DNA of 64,000 bases from positions 2,046,001 to 2,110,000 of the forward strand of contig JAVHJL010000008.1 of the NCBI GenBank assembly GCA_036971715.1, read 5' to 3'. This stretch comes from Arthrobotrys musiformis (taxonomy: Eukaryota; Ascomycota; Orbiliomycetes; Orbiliales; Orbiliaceae). Within the stretch, counting starts at the first letter, position 1. Every line of letters starts with the position of its first letter. The notes below the pieces were generated by a model, which was not told the origin of the DNA, searched no databases, and worked only from the letters and a program-made list of their open reading frames with translations. Position numbers and translations under genes: made by a program. This document shows positions 1 through 12,588 of this stretch, piece by piece.

Positions 1-1968
1 TATACCAGATTTTCAATACAAATATACAGAAACTACCAAGTAAAGCAAGTATCAATTCTAAAAAGGATGCCTTCCGGGAGTATACTCATGGGTACGGGTA
101 TATATATATCTACCCACTCCGGGTCTCGAGGTCGATAAGCCATATCCATACAATATACAACAGCTACCCCAAACCAACCTAAAACATTTCTACTAAAATA
201 CACCGTATATAGGTATACGGCCCCCTTTGTGACGTCTGAGCACGAGACCAGGTATATGTCGATGTACAGGGTAAAGGAATGATATTTTGTCCGGCTATCA
301 GCTAAAATCGGTCTTAAACCGCCCTTCACATCAGTTATAAATCCAAAGCATCTCCAACTCGCCTTCCAACGTATACCCCTTATACACACTTTAAAGCTTT
401 CATACATATCAAAAATAAATCAAAATCAATGCCAAGTACCCCAGCAGGCCTTATCTCGCACACTAGAGCTGGCTGACGGTATATAGACCACCCATAACTT
501 CTCCAACCAAACGCACATCTACACACTCCCATCCCAACCTCATGCATGCACAATACAAACCTCCACGTCAAAAACACCCAAAACCACATTTATAATTAGA
601 TCCAGATTTATAAATATTCATGCACCCCTTCCGATCTCCCGCAGAAACCACATTCGTTGCCACATACCCCAAGCAAGGGGAAGAAGTGACAAAATTCCAC
701 GTGCCCGATCGATCGATGGGATGTGCCATGTGGAGCACGCACATATGCAACGTTGATCGTAAAAGCCCCACCACGGCAGATCTACTTAATCTTCAGGCTC
801 ATGGAAATCGCGAGTGAAAGACCATCTCAGAACTTATTCCCAATCATATAGTGGAATAAAATAGGAAGAAGAAAGAGGGGCACTGGACACGCTTTCTCAG
901 ATTCGATATATACTAGCGTCTACCAATTAATCACAACTTATATAAATTAGATACCTTAAATCAGCATCCTTTCAATATATATAAAATATATAAATGTATA
1001 AAATTCTATAAGTTATCTTTTGAAAAGTATATAAAGCACTTCATTATCATCATACTCATCATCTTCAACAAAAGTTAAAAGAAAGAAAAGAAAAAGAATC
1101 AATATACAGGTCAACAAGGGGGTATAAACTATAAAAAAACAAGGATAATGGGGTATACATGACAAATACTATCAACAAAAAACTCCGGCTAACGTAAAAC
1201 TATTGACTACACCGATCTTAAAAAAAGCCTTCCTCAAGAGAAAAATCCAGGTAAAAATCCGGGTAGATAAAAGAGCGTAAAGGTCCAGTCCAGTAAATAT
1301 AAAGTCCAAAGCGGGGTAGTCGAACGAGAGTCACCCACGGAACAGAACCTACATTCGTCAGTCAATCCGAGTTTGGGAGGTCCTGTCCGGGGGGGACTCT
1401 CGACAAACTCGTTCGGAAAATCCAAAGGGGGTCAGAAGAGTCCAGATGGAAGGAAAAATCCAGGATAGTCGTCCAAGTCCCATACCGGTCCACGCAGGTC
1501 AATATCCTCTGACTTCACAAAGACTCACCCTCAGCTCAGTCACATCGAATACAAGACAAATATTAATACAGGCCCAAGCTTTTAAGGAAATTAACCACCC
1601 CTCTCAAATAATATAACATAATCTAAAAAATGAATTTCCCAACTCCCAGAATCGTTCGAACGATATTATGTCTTTCTTTTTTTCTAAAAACGCCAGAATA
1701 GAGTCAAAGCCGCCGGCCGGTAACAAAAAAGAGGTCCAAGATGAATAAAAAAATGAGTGGCGAGGATGTCCCGAGAAAAAAGGCCCCAAGGTTGAATAGA
1801 GTAAAATCCACGGAAAATCCAGGTTATTTCTGTCGTTTGTATAAAAAAAGATATGTAGAGGGAAAGAAAAAAGAGATCCAGAGGTAAATGCGAAAGAGGT
1901 CAAAACAATATCAAGAACGATTGGGAAAGAGAAGAGGTAGATCCAGGCAATTGGTAAAATAATCCAGC
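1..1968. other. Intergenic, AT-rich; long 3' flank of the 1969-3928 gene
   Basis: I see no convincing coding region. The first kilobase is AT-rich with TA runs. From about 1230 to 1968 the plus strand is purine-rich and carries an unusually frequent TCCAG/TCCAA word, which reads CTGGA/TTGGA in the transcript sense of the minus-strand gene that ends at 1969. It may be that gene's long 3' untranslated region. Open frames here are short and lack homology that I recognise. Confidence 0.6.
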
Positions 1969-3928
1969 TTAATCGGTAGTCCAGGGGAAGTTATTAAGCC
2001 AAGCGTCGAACCGGGCTTCGTCCATGATCATACTGTTCATCGACCCGATGTCCAGTCCTTGAGCTTGAGCTTGAGCTGCAGACAAGAAATTAAATCCAGA
2101 CACTTGCTCCTTTGGCGTATGATACTCCGAAGTAACAGACTCAGGCTGCGACCGCGCGTACGCAAACGGCTGAACCAGCGACTCCGAGTCGACCGAGCTT
2201 CCGGGATCCTGTGTTGAAAAGTTGCTTTGGGCGTTCAAAGTCCATTGTGGAACGAACGGTGCGGCAGCTACGGCAGATGGTGCAGGTTGTGGGCCGATCA
2301 TCCTGGAATGTTGCGAATACGCTAGTGGCGACTGAGTCCTGGGTACATACCGGGGATGGGGGCCATAGAACGGCAGTCCTGTGGTGCTGTGCGGTGAATT
2401 GGCCAGGATTGGTGATGTAGATGCGTCGACAAAGCTTTGGTTGGTGAGTCCTAATCCAGCAGTGGGTCCATAAGCTGGGAGTGGTCCGGGGTATCCAGTG
2501 GTAAAGCTATACATTGCTTGAGCGGCTGTTGTGGATCCAGGAAACCCAGCGGGAATGAGGGAGAGGGGTCCATATTGTTGCGAAGATCCAGAGCCAGAGA
2601 GGGGTGTAGCAGAAGAGGGTGAAGCACGAACCTTCTGATCCTTGGGGAAAGTCCTTGAAGTATTTGGAGATGCCATTGGCGACTGTGGCCGTAGTCCGGT
2701 TTTGTCATCCAATCCGGAGAGAGCAGGTGAGGCTGGTGGTTCGTTTGGTGACTTGAGTTCTTCCTGGGTACTAATGGTGGCGGAAACCACGGGTGACGCC
2801 GGCTGGGCGGCAGCTTCGTCGAGTCCGGTCCGTTCCCGCGAAGCTAGGGTGTCCGCTGTCTCAATCTCGATTGCCTTGGCGAGGGACTCATTGGCGACAA
2901 GGTTGTTGACGAGCCTCAAGAAGCAGCCAGAGATACTTGGTTCCTGGTTCCTATCCTCTGGGGTGGCAGCGCCGTGCTTCAAGATAAGGTCCAGAACAAG
3001 CTCCAAAGGGTTGACTATCAAAAACAAACAAACCACCCGCGGAAAACGGGCAGAACGCAAATCAGTACCGATACATACCCATGAAGGTGAATGCTAAAAC
3101 AAGAGAGAAAAAAATAGTTCGCAGCCGATCCTACCCGAGGGAGGAATGCAATCCTTATTCTTTGGATACAAGTGTTGATTCAACGACATCCATGTTCCAG
3201 TCTTCTTTTGTTGCATCTCCTGGTACTCCTTCGCTGGTTGCTTCCAGCCCTCATCATCGAGAAGTTTGTTCCTAAACGTAAACAGTAAGGACTACCATCC
3301 CAAACAAGAAAGGTCTATGGTAGAAAGGGTTGACACTCACGTAATCTTTGAAATGTATTTGTATCTGTGGTCACGCAGATTGAGGTACTTGCGGGGCTCA
3401 TTCATCCACCGAGGGTCCGGGTAGGATTCCCTAGTGGGGCCCTCCTGTTCCTCCCCCGACTTCTCCGGGGACTGTGCAGGTTTAGGGTCTTTGATAGTCC
3501 GTCTCCGCTTAGTGGGGACTTCTGTGGCGCTACCAATGGATTCTAAAAGCGGGGTAATCCGTTAGTCTTCCTCCCTCGGATATCCTCGAAAACATATAAA
3601 AAAGAGGGGCTTCGATAGATCTCCATTCCGGAGGACCCGGAATCAGATAGATAAAAAAAAAAAAAAAAAAAAAAAAGAAAATCTCACCAGACACCGACTT
3701 TCTCCTCCTCTTAGGAGTCATCGGTAAAGCAAGAGAAGCAGCCGTCTTGCTGACAACTTCAGCACTGCTAATCTTCGCCTCAATAGGCCGTTTCATAGTG
3801 TTTGCAGAGGGGATCGCCAGCTTTGGTTTTGGCTGCTGGGCTTTGGGGAAGGGTCGAGTGTGCGGCATGAAGGCGGCTGAATGGATATCTCGGGGTAAAG
3901 AAGGCATTTGCAATGCTGCAGCTGCCAT
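1969..3928 (-). CDS. Putative nuclear regulatory protein, four exons, 541 aa
   Basis: I do not recognise the family with certainty. Phase-consistent exons are 3928-3688, 3542-3341, 3271-3135 and 3014-1969 (introns begin GTGAGA, GTGAGT and GTAGGA and end in TAG), giving 541 residues. The first 80 residues are basic and proline-rich and end in a nuclear-localisation-like PKRRRKS; a second basic patch (KRRR) follows in exon 2. Residues of about 110-230 look like the conserved core, with a WMNEPRKYLNLRDHRYKY stretch, a WKQPAKEYQEMQQ stretch and NPLELVLDLILKHG. The remainder is a low-complexity Ser/Pro/Ala/Gln-rich tail such as transcription activators carry, with a charged-hydrophobic end (FDAWLNNFPWTTD) resembling an acidic activation segment. 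A nuclear regulator is inference from composition; the gene model itself is well supported by phase. Confidence 0.72.
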
Positions 3929-6494
3929 TGTATGATGGGGTATATAATATGAAAAGGAATTTTTGTATAAAGAACAAGATATATATAAAGAAAAAAAAAG
4001 ACGGGTATCAAGCTATATTTTGCAGACGTAGATGGGGTTTTCGATATATCGAGTTGGAGATATATCAAGTAAGGCTTTGTTGTAAATTGTGTGTTGTGGC
4101 TGGGAGTGAGTCTTATTTTTGCTTTGAATTCAGCCAGGCCAGACAGACCATCAGCTTCTCGAAGCGAAGGGGCAAAGAAAATTCTGCGAGGGAACAGCGA
4201 CGAAAACCAATAAAAGTGTGGATTCTGGGGAGAGATGAGATATTCTGAAGCCACGCTGGAAGTTTTGTGGATTTCAAGTGGTTAAAAATCTAGACCGCCA
4301 GATGTCGAGGGCAGAGGAATGACATAGTTGTGTGAGGTGAGTTGTCAGTACCCCGCTCAGCCCGGTGCTTGCAGCCTCTCAGAAATCGCTACCCGAAATC
4401 CTGTTCTTTCTCCTGAATCGAGCAACTCGGGAGGAAAGGAAACAACCCAGACAGGGAGGAAAAGGGAAGGCAGATTATGAGTATGTAAGGTAAGTATGTG
4501 ACGATGGTCTCAAAGTACGAGAATAACGACGACGACGACGATGCCAGGCAGGCAAAGATCAGTTCGCGAACCTCCAGTACGGGATGACAGAGTTGAGTTT
4601 AGCGGCGGCTTTCCTTTCGAGAAATATAAAAATAAAAATAAAATAAAAATAAAAGGAAGAGTGTCTGAGGCGATTATTCAAGCCGGGGTCTGTGTGTGGA
4701 TGGAAGGATTAAGAACGATCGAAAAGAGATCGAAAGGCTGCTTTGCTTCGCTTTGCTTTGCTCTGTTGGCAAAGGGAAGACAACCAGAATTGTATATCCG
4801 AATCGCTATGCTATGGATTAAGGCTTATGCTGTGTGCCTATTTGATGTGGGCGTTCTTTTTCTTCTTTTGCTTTCTGTCTCTTGCGTGTGCGTGCAGGCA
4901 GGCGTATGTAAGTAGGTATATAATTCTCTTCTATTCCTTCACTCAAAAAAGAGATAGTTAATATGAGAGTTAGGAACCGCAGGAATGAATGATTTCTACC
5001 GGCGGCATCCAGTCCTTTTTATTGACTTTCAAAAGCTAATCCAGCAGGCACAGCCAGAATACACAGTCCCAGTATCCACCGCCCAAAAGTAGTGTGCGTG
5101 GCCTATTGTCATTGCACTCCCTGTGGGGAGCATGGATGACCCCTCCCGGTACAGTACAAGACCTTGAGAGGCCCCCTAGGAAACTTGGGCTATCAGCACG
5201 GTTCGCTAAAGGCAGACCTTGGCTCCTTTCCATTTGCTAGAATATTCATTCGGATGGGAAGAAAAACAAAAGGCTCGCTCCTCAAGGACGACTAACTAAA
5301 AAACTAAAAGTTGCAAATTCTCGACATCGCAAAAGACGTCAACATGATGTGTGTGACTACTGAATCCCCAAATAGAATTGTCTCCCTTACAGAGAACTCC
5401 CTTTTTTCACATCCCGCTTTCTTTCCATATCCGGGAGGCCCACAGGCGGAGAGGTTGTTTTTCTCCTGTGGTTGGATTTCGAAGCTCCTCCCAAGATACC
5501 CTTAGCCAGAAAAAAAACAAAAAAAAAAAAAAAAAAACAAAAACCAATGGATGAGCGAGCTCGGGCTGAACCGAGCTAAGACTAAATACCCCATCCGATC
5601 AACTGATCTCAAATCCATAGTAGAAAGTCCATTAAAGCACTCATATCCATATAATGCCATGGACTTACATATGTACATGCCTCGTACCTGCCCTATCAAG
5701 GGCCCTCCATTGGACTGCACAAGCAAAACCAACTTTTGGTGTCACAAGAGCTTTACAAGAGGGTCCCGGCGCTAAACCCGAGATCTTTATTTGAGGCTCT
5801 GCCTTCGAGGCTTTGAGACAGCCACAGCAAAGAAAAGCTTCCCCCCAATGCATTTAAAGTATTCTAGACAATAATAAAAGCTTCTTTTCCCATCGATTAA
5901 GAAATTTCGGCTAAAGGATGAGGCATGAGGTCACGAAGGCCATCGGGTCTCAAACTCTGATATCTTAATCGGGCGAAGCTGTCGAACCGCAGCCGCTAAG
6001 TGCGCAGACACAGACCATAGGTAAGTACTTCGAGTAGGTAATTCGTTGTTTTCATTCCAGCCATGCAAGTCCCGCATGAACACTAAAGCCGGGGAAGCAA
6101 GAATTCAGACCCCGTGAGCAAGAAGGTATTAAACTCGTCGATCACTTTGCTCCTGAACAACTTCTGTTTTCTTGTCAATTGTGATTTTCAATTGGCAAAG
6201 AGGCTAGTGGTCTGATCTTCAGAATCCGAATTGGGGTTCAGGTGCGCTAAAACCGTTCGATCGGATCGATTATCACGATACCCTCCAGCTTCAGCTTCAC
6301 CAACTGAAACTTTGAAAATCTTATATTGTGGGAAAAAGAAATTAACACCCGCAAAAACGGTAGTTATACGTTATCATTTTGATTCAGGGGAGGAATCCTC
6401 ATGTCCGATTCATCCGGCTGAACCAGATATTCTCGAGATCGAGAGGAAAGCTAGTTTGTTGGCTTCAATTTTTAGACGAAATCCCCAGATGACG

Positions 6495-6533
<39 letters not shown>
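6495..6533. repeat. Poly(A) homopolymer, 39 bases
   Basis: An uninterrupted run of 39 A residues. It lies in intergenic DNA more than 2.5 kb upstream of the nearest start codon (3928, minus strand). No target-site duplication or retroelement body is visible beside it, so it reads as a simple homopolymer rather than a retroposon tail. Confidence 0.9.
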
Positions 6534-6535
<2 letters not shown>

Positions 6536-7572
6536 AGAGAGATACTAAAAGAATGAGCGAAGACAGTCTCCACATACCCTTCCCGTTCTTCTCCCTGCAA
6601 TAAACCTGCAGCCCCCGCCAATTAGAACAGCTTGAAATCCCGCAATCCACGAATGTTGCAACCTCCTAATGCAACACAACCTTTCAATCCTTGAAATTTG
6701 AAAGATAGAAGGAGAAAAAAACAAAATAGGCCTCGAAACGAGTCAGCCCACATGTGTGCCGGTATATCCAAGATTTAGGTCAGGAACAAGTAATTCTTAC
6801 GTTTGGCCACACCCTACTGAAGGATTTGACGTCTGTTTGAGTAGACAGTTCGAAAAAGGCGGGATGGAAAAAATGAAAAAAATATGCAAAAACGTGGGAA
6901 GGGAAACGAAATTGCATACCCGTGTTTCGACAGCTCGTGAGCTCGTCTAGTCTCGGCTCGTTAGATTTATAAAGGAGGAGGATTTTCGATATGGAGGCTG
7001 CTGGCTAGATCGGTCTATCTGCTCGGGTGGACTGATACTCGGGAAGGATAGGAAGCCGATATACTTAAGTACCGAGTCAGTCCCTCTCGAATGTTCCCGG
7101 GTCGGTCCGACTCCGTCGTTTTTCTCCCTTCGAATTCAACCCAGTCGGTATAACATCTCGGCCCCTCACTCGCAGAACAGCTTCAATCCAACAGAAATTA
7201 CCTTTTTTATTTATCCAACGAGCTCGGCAGATACCTCTCGGCCGACCTGTATCACCTATACATAGAAAATTCGAATCGACGGGCATTAAAAAAGGGCTTG
7301 AAAGTGGAGTTTCTTGACAAAAAATTTTCAACAAATCCTGCGCGCTTCACTTCAAATCTTTGGACGCCCTAATATCAGAGACCTAATATCAATCCTAATT
7401 TGAGAATAGCTGCGTTCCTTTTTCTTTTCTTTTTCTTTTCTGGCTTTTTCCTTTTTTTATTTGCTCCGCAGACAGCTGCAGCTGCGTACCTTGACAGAAT
7501 CAGGATACTCGATGCGGTTTTTCTAATCAATGTGCCTTTCGCAATCATGATATGTACCCGGGTACCCGTCGA

Positions 7573-7600
7573 AGCACCGTGCTATGAAACGCACGGTGCT
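7573..7600. repeat. Perfect 10-bp inverted repeat with 8-base loop
   Basis: Arms AGCACCGTGC (7573-7582) and GCACGGTGCT (7591-7600) are exact reverse complements separated by TATGAAAC. Each arm is itself nearly palindromic. It could be a dimeric protein-binding site or an RNA hairpin; nothing else supports a function. Confidence 0.6.
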
Positions 7601-8135
7601 AAAGCAAGCGCGCGAAATAAGTTTACATGCTACAAGGCTGGATCTACCGTCTATGTACCTGGTCAGGTTTCACAAGAAAAACCCTAATACAAAGGTGCGC
7701 TTTGGCTCGAAACCCTGTAGAGTGTGGTAGCTCATTGTGAGCTGTCATTTTTTTTCTCACTCAAGTTTCAAGTCTTTTTCATTTCAGGTTTTCATTGCAT
7801 AGTTGAAATCTGTTCTTTCTTCTCTTCCTCCATCCATTTATATTTTTTTTTACATTTTTTTGTTTCTGTTCTGCAAAAGTATCCTACAAAGGATATACCA
7901 ACATGACTCAATAGCTGCAAGTCTTTGCTTTCCACATTCTTGAAGACCTTGAAATGAAAGAAATGAGGCTGCGCATAAATTTAACGGAAGAAAAGCCGGC
8001 AAATCTGAAGCACTATGCGCTGTCTATACGAACGAATGCAAGAAGCCGTAAGAGGCTCTGTGCATATATGTATACGTAACGTACCTACCGTATAGTATAC
8101 CCCCCTACCTCCCCCCGAAAAAGAAAACTCCGCGA

Positions 8136-9554
8136 TCACAACCGACTAAGCTCCATAACCCCTTCCCTGCGTACCCTCATCCCACTCTTCTCCCAGACCT
8201 TCACTCCGAACTTCCACACTTCCTCCACCCCCACACTGCCATCTCCATTAACCTCAAGGACGCACAAGTCCGCATCTGCGCCTGGCTCCAAACATCCCTT
8301 CACCCCTTCCAACCCCAACATTCTCGCCGGAGTCTTTGTCACCGTCTTAATCGCCTCCGCAATCCCAATATTCGTAAACCTCATAAAGTTATTCAAACAC
8401 TCAAGTAAAGTCACGCAGCTGCCTGCGATCTTTGTAGTACCCTTTAACGTTAGCACCCCACCAGTCTTTTGTATGCTCTCCCCGTTACCCCAGACGTACT
8501 CCCCATCCTCCAATCCCAATAGCGCCATCGCATCTGTCACAAGACACAACCCGGACGGGTTCGAATGATACGCCCACTTAATGTTCGCGGGGTGAACGTG
8601 TACCCCATCCGCAATTATGCCGAAGAATCGGGGTTTTGAAACCGAAACATCAGCCAATACTGCGCCGGGAATACCCGGTTCTCGCTGATGCGGTTGATGC
8701 ATCGCGTTGAACAAATGCGTGACCATTGAGATATTTGAGTTCACGAGTTGTGAGAACGTGGCGGCCGAGTGACCTGCCGACAGGATAATATTTTTGGACG
8801 CTAATACCGATGGGAGGGATGGTAGCGAGCTTGGGGGTAGTAGTTCGGGAGCTAGGGTTATGACTTTTATGTTTGATTCGAGGTTTTGTTTCCCGTAGAC
8901 GGTTTCGAGTGATTTGAGGCCTTCTGAGGGTTTTTGGAGAACGTGTGGGGGGTGGATGCCATTGCGCTCTGGGTTCAAAAAGGGACCCTCGACGTGGGCG
9001 CCTAGAGAGCTGGAGCCAAGCGTGGGGCTGCGAGGGGAGGGGCCCAGGTGGGGGAGTACCTTAGAGGAGAGAGGATATTAATTTGTCAAGTCGGATAATT
9101 TTAATTCACAATCGGCTTATATTGTTATATCACTCACTCTGTGGTAGACTTCATTCTTTTGGCTGGTTATAGTCGGACAATAACTCGTGACCCCGGTACT
9201 GACGAATTGCCGGTTCACCTCCTTTAGCCCCCTTGCATATTCCTCATCCGTCTTCGATGAATTACTGAAGTCAAATCCGTATGCGCCATTAATCTGGACG
9301 TCTATAAACCCGGGAACGACAACTCTACCACGCAGGTCAACCGTTGACGTCGGCTGGATCTTAGAGTCGTAGAATACATCCTGCGGCGAGATTATGAAAC
9401 CCGTGGTAGAATTGACCAGCAACGTGCCAGGAACAAGGCGGTTGTCCACTGGTACTAGGCAATTCGTCAGGCGAACAATTGTATCCGTGGGAACGGAGTG
9501 GGTGCGGGATGATCGTGTGGTTGACATCCTTGGTAGTGAATTGGTAGGGTCCAA
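8136..9554 (-). CDS. nagA: N-acetylglucosamine-6-phosphate deacetylase
   Basis: This is a metal-dependent amidohydrolase that removes the acetyl group from GlcNAc-6-phosphate, giving glucosamine-6-phosphate and acetate, in cytosolic chitin/GlcNAc catabolism. Two exons, 9554-9138 and 9059-8136, are joined in phase 0 (donor GTGAGT, acceptor TCTAAG), giving 446 aa, near the usual family length. Family signatures in order are the strand motif GFIDVQINGAYGFDFS, the metal-binding HVEGPFLNP (His161, Glu163), SAGHSAAT, HLFNAMHQ, ADGVHVHP and the catalytic-Asp motif VTDAMA; the C-terminal GADADLCVL closes the small beta-domain. A start nine codons downstream (9527) is equally possible. In many fungi this gene sits beside a GlcN-6-P deaminase and a GlcNAc transporter; I see neither here, so it appears to stand alone, divergent from the 12589 gene. 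Confidence 0.93.
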
Positions 9555-12500
9555 CTAGTCCAAAGAGTATAGTATAGAGAGAGGGACAAGGATGGGGTCG
9601 TTTTTCGGTTATACCCTCAGGCGGGAGCTTCCTTGTACCGAGATCCGAATCCGAATGAGGGAAGGGCCGAGAGCTTGCTGTTTGGTCTTGGTTTGGGGAT
9701 TTTGGGGATTTTGGATTGTGCCTGCATCGCGAGAGATAGAAAAGATATAAAAAAAATAGAAATAATAGAATAAAAGGAGTAGAAACGGATTCACGGGGTC
9801 GGAAGTGGTGCTATTATACCGATTTCCTGGTATACGTAAGTCCTTGGGTTTCCAACGTTTGAGACCTGTCTTGAGTCTCTCCGAAGCGCTGAATCATGAA
9901 GCTTAGCTTCCGGAAGCACACCGTTCATGGCGTCACAGCGTCCACGCGTGCAACATGACCATGAGCTAAGACAAGGACGGTCTATTGAACAAATGAACAA
10001 AAAACAGGCTCCGTTGGAGACGTCGACGTCGTAGACGGTCGTCCGGGAGCACGATGGTATCAATTGTGGGACCATCTTTCTTTTTTCCCCTCCCGTGAAA
10101 GAATGTCACTGTTGTAAGCATCCAATATTTTAGCTTTTCCACGGGATGGTCAAAGACGACATGATTCGTCGGCCAGCCGTCCGTTGGGTTATGACAAAGG
10201 CATTCGATCGGCCATTCGCGGCGGACCGACAAGATCCGGTTGCGCGCGCACCTATCGCTGTTCTTTGTTAACGTTGGAATTCTAATGGCCGTTGGGAATG
10301 ATATTAAGGTTAACGTTTCATTCAGAGTTTTCCCCTCCTAGAGATAAGGACAAGAGTAGAGTATCAATCGCAAGCGAAGGTTACCCTCAAACAAACGTGA
10401 GAGCCTAGAGCGCTAGAGCCACGGATGCCATGCTGTGATGTGTGATGCAGCGCTGCGGTCACCGTGGTCCGTTCCCCATGTGGGCCCATATGCCTGCCAC
10501 CCGACAAAAATGCAACGGGTCGTTGCAACCTCTCTAGCCTCGAAGAGTTACTTAAGCTAAGCAGCAGAAACGACTAAGCGAGAAACTTCCAAACTGCTAG
10601 ACAGCTCCATGGATCCAAGCCTTGCGCGAGGAACCCGGCTAACTACACTGCCCAGTTCGACAATTAGCCAGCCAAACTGCAAAACGGATATCTCAATAAC
10701 AGTTGTTCCGATTGGCCCAAGACACATTATTCCTGATGTCTTGATATCATACCTAGACGATCATCGTGTGACGGCAAAAGCGTCATAGGACGGCCGGCCG
10801 CAAGGAAACATCACGAAAGTCCTAATTGCGGCATATAATATACCATATAATAAGGTGTAGGAAATAAAGGCTTCAAAGGAGTACTTTAGGAGGTACTTAG
10901 GTAAGTCCTTAGGTAAGGAAGCGCATCCTGAAGTATCGCAAAAAATACGACATTTTTGCGCGTTGCATGGTATCGATTCGATGGTAATTAACTTCTTCCT
11001 GGCCTGGCTCATCATGTACTGACATGTCGACATAGTACGTGCATATCCATCTGCTTGATGCTCGATCAATTGCAGCCTGTGCCAGCATGCTTCCATACCT
11101 AATTGCTCATGCATCCTCGAATACCTGTGCGGATACGTCTGTCGACGCCACATGCATCGACAGGCTGTCATTCGATTCGGCGGACTCGAGCCTAAAACTA
11201 TTATGACCCCGCCGGATCCTATCCGCTCATTCCAACCTTACTTCACGATGGACTCCTCACCAAGAACGATGCACCCTAATCCGCGAAGCCTGTCTCAGCT
11301 GCGGAAATGCAAGAAATGGGTGGGAAAAAAAGCAGAAAGCAGGAAGTGGTACCTCACGTTGTACCGCGCATCTGCATAGATGCTCCTAATTTTGCCAATT
11401 CATCAGGTGTGCCAGGCCTGACAAGCTGGCCTGTGGTTGGTCGAGACCAAAGTTTGTTATACAGACCGACTGTGTTTTGCTCCCCAAATTCCGCCTGCGA
11501 CATGCGCGACACGCAAGGAATAAAAACACAGTCGACCACCAACATGCAAGATTTTGAAGAAAATTTTTTCTTTCCTGGACGGAGAAAAGAAAAAAAAGGA
11601 CAGCAGCAAGGCATCCGGAAGGCTTCCTGATATCGAGACTCCTTGAACATGGGCCTCAAGGTAACGGACGCGATATTAGGGCGGAGTTTGGTGCAACTGG
11701 CGGCGGGCGGATAGGCCAAGACAAAAGTCCTTTATCATCCTCGGGATAGACACACAGAGACATACAGATACAACAGGCCTAAAAACTACACTGACCTAGT
11801 TATGAACGCACAAAACGCGAATAGCTGCAACAGCCTCCGCGAGGGGGTCAGGGCTTGTCATTGTAAAGATGTTGATGGAGGATTACATAAATTCGAGGAT
11901 GCAGGACAACCAAAGGAGGAGCGCTCAAGCTATAAGCCCAGTTGGTTGTCTGTATAAGCATCTGGAATCACGTTCTCAATTTGAAAAACAACAAGTTCGC
12001 AAAGTCAGTGCCAGAGGACTCTTTTTCCATATTTACCAGCCCATTCCTTCAGGCCGGATCTTTCCATTTTCTGATTTTCTTCTTCTTCCGTTACCCCTCG
12101 TGGCCCCGCCAAAACACTCTCCGCGAAAGGGGTTGTATTTCATGAGAAGGAGGGGAAAGAAAAAGTCAAGGGAGCCCAACCTTCTTTATATTCTTTCCAC
12201 TCTACGGCAGAACGGACGACCGAGGAGGCGAAGAGGGTAATATAACGAGGCAACATCATCTCCGCGATATTGTCTGCAAAGGTATAGCTGCGGGATCTAT
12301 CAAATCCTCGAGAAGGCTGTTTGCACTTCGTACTCCTTTATAGCTTCGTCGTTCTGGCCCCAACCTCACGAGACGTCTGCCTACTCTATTCCCCGTTCCC
12401 ACCCTATCGTCAGTTAAACCGAAGGAGGATAAGTGTCTAAAGGGGCAAAGCTAGACGCCCGCCAAATCCTTCCTTTATCGTCCTGTCCTACACGATCCTA

Positions 12501-12588
12501 CGGTTCTTTGTATACCCAAGCCTTGGGAACTAGCAGGAAGCAGACACATCTCTATCCAACCTTTGAAGCGCGTGTATCTAGTGTCGTG
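9555..12588. other. 3 kb intergenic region between divergent genes
   Basis: This separates the minus-strand deacetylase from the plus-strand gene at 12589 and presumably holds both promoters. I see only minor features: a direct duplication of TTTTGGGGA near 9690-9710 and small GC-rich palindromic patches near 10230. No ORF has convincing coding character. Confidence 0.5.

Larger units (their letters stand above)
3929..8135. other. 4.2 kb intergenic region, homopolymer-rich
   Basis: No gene is supported on either strand. The part next to 3928 is the upstream region of the minus-strand gene. It contains an AAAAT-type simple tract near 4625-4655, an A-rich run near 5510-5537, a 39-base A run (6495-6533) and a short perfect inverted repeat (7573-7600). 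Open frames here are short and come mostly from homopolymer tracts. Confidence 0.55.

Noticed and set aside
6465..6650. ORF containing a long Phe/Lys run
   Set aside because: Translation of the 39-base poly(A) tract.
10761..11719. Minus-strand ORFs of 121-136 codons
   Set aside because: The composition is not protein-like and no splice-consistent extension was found.
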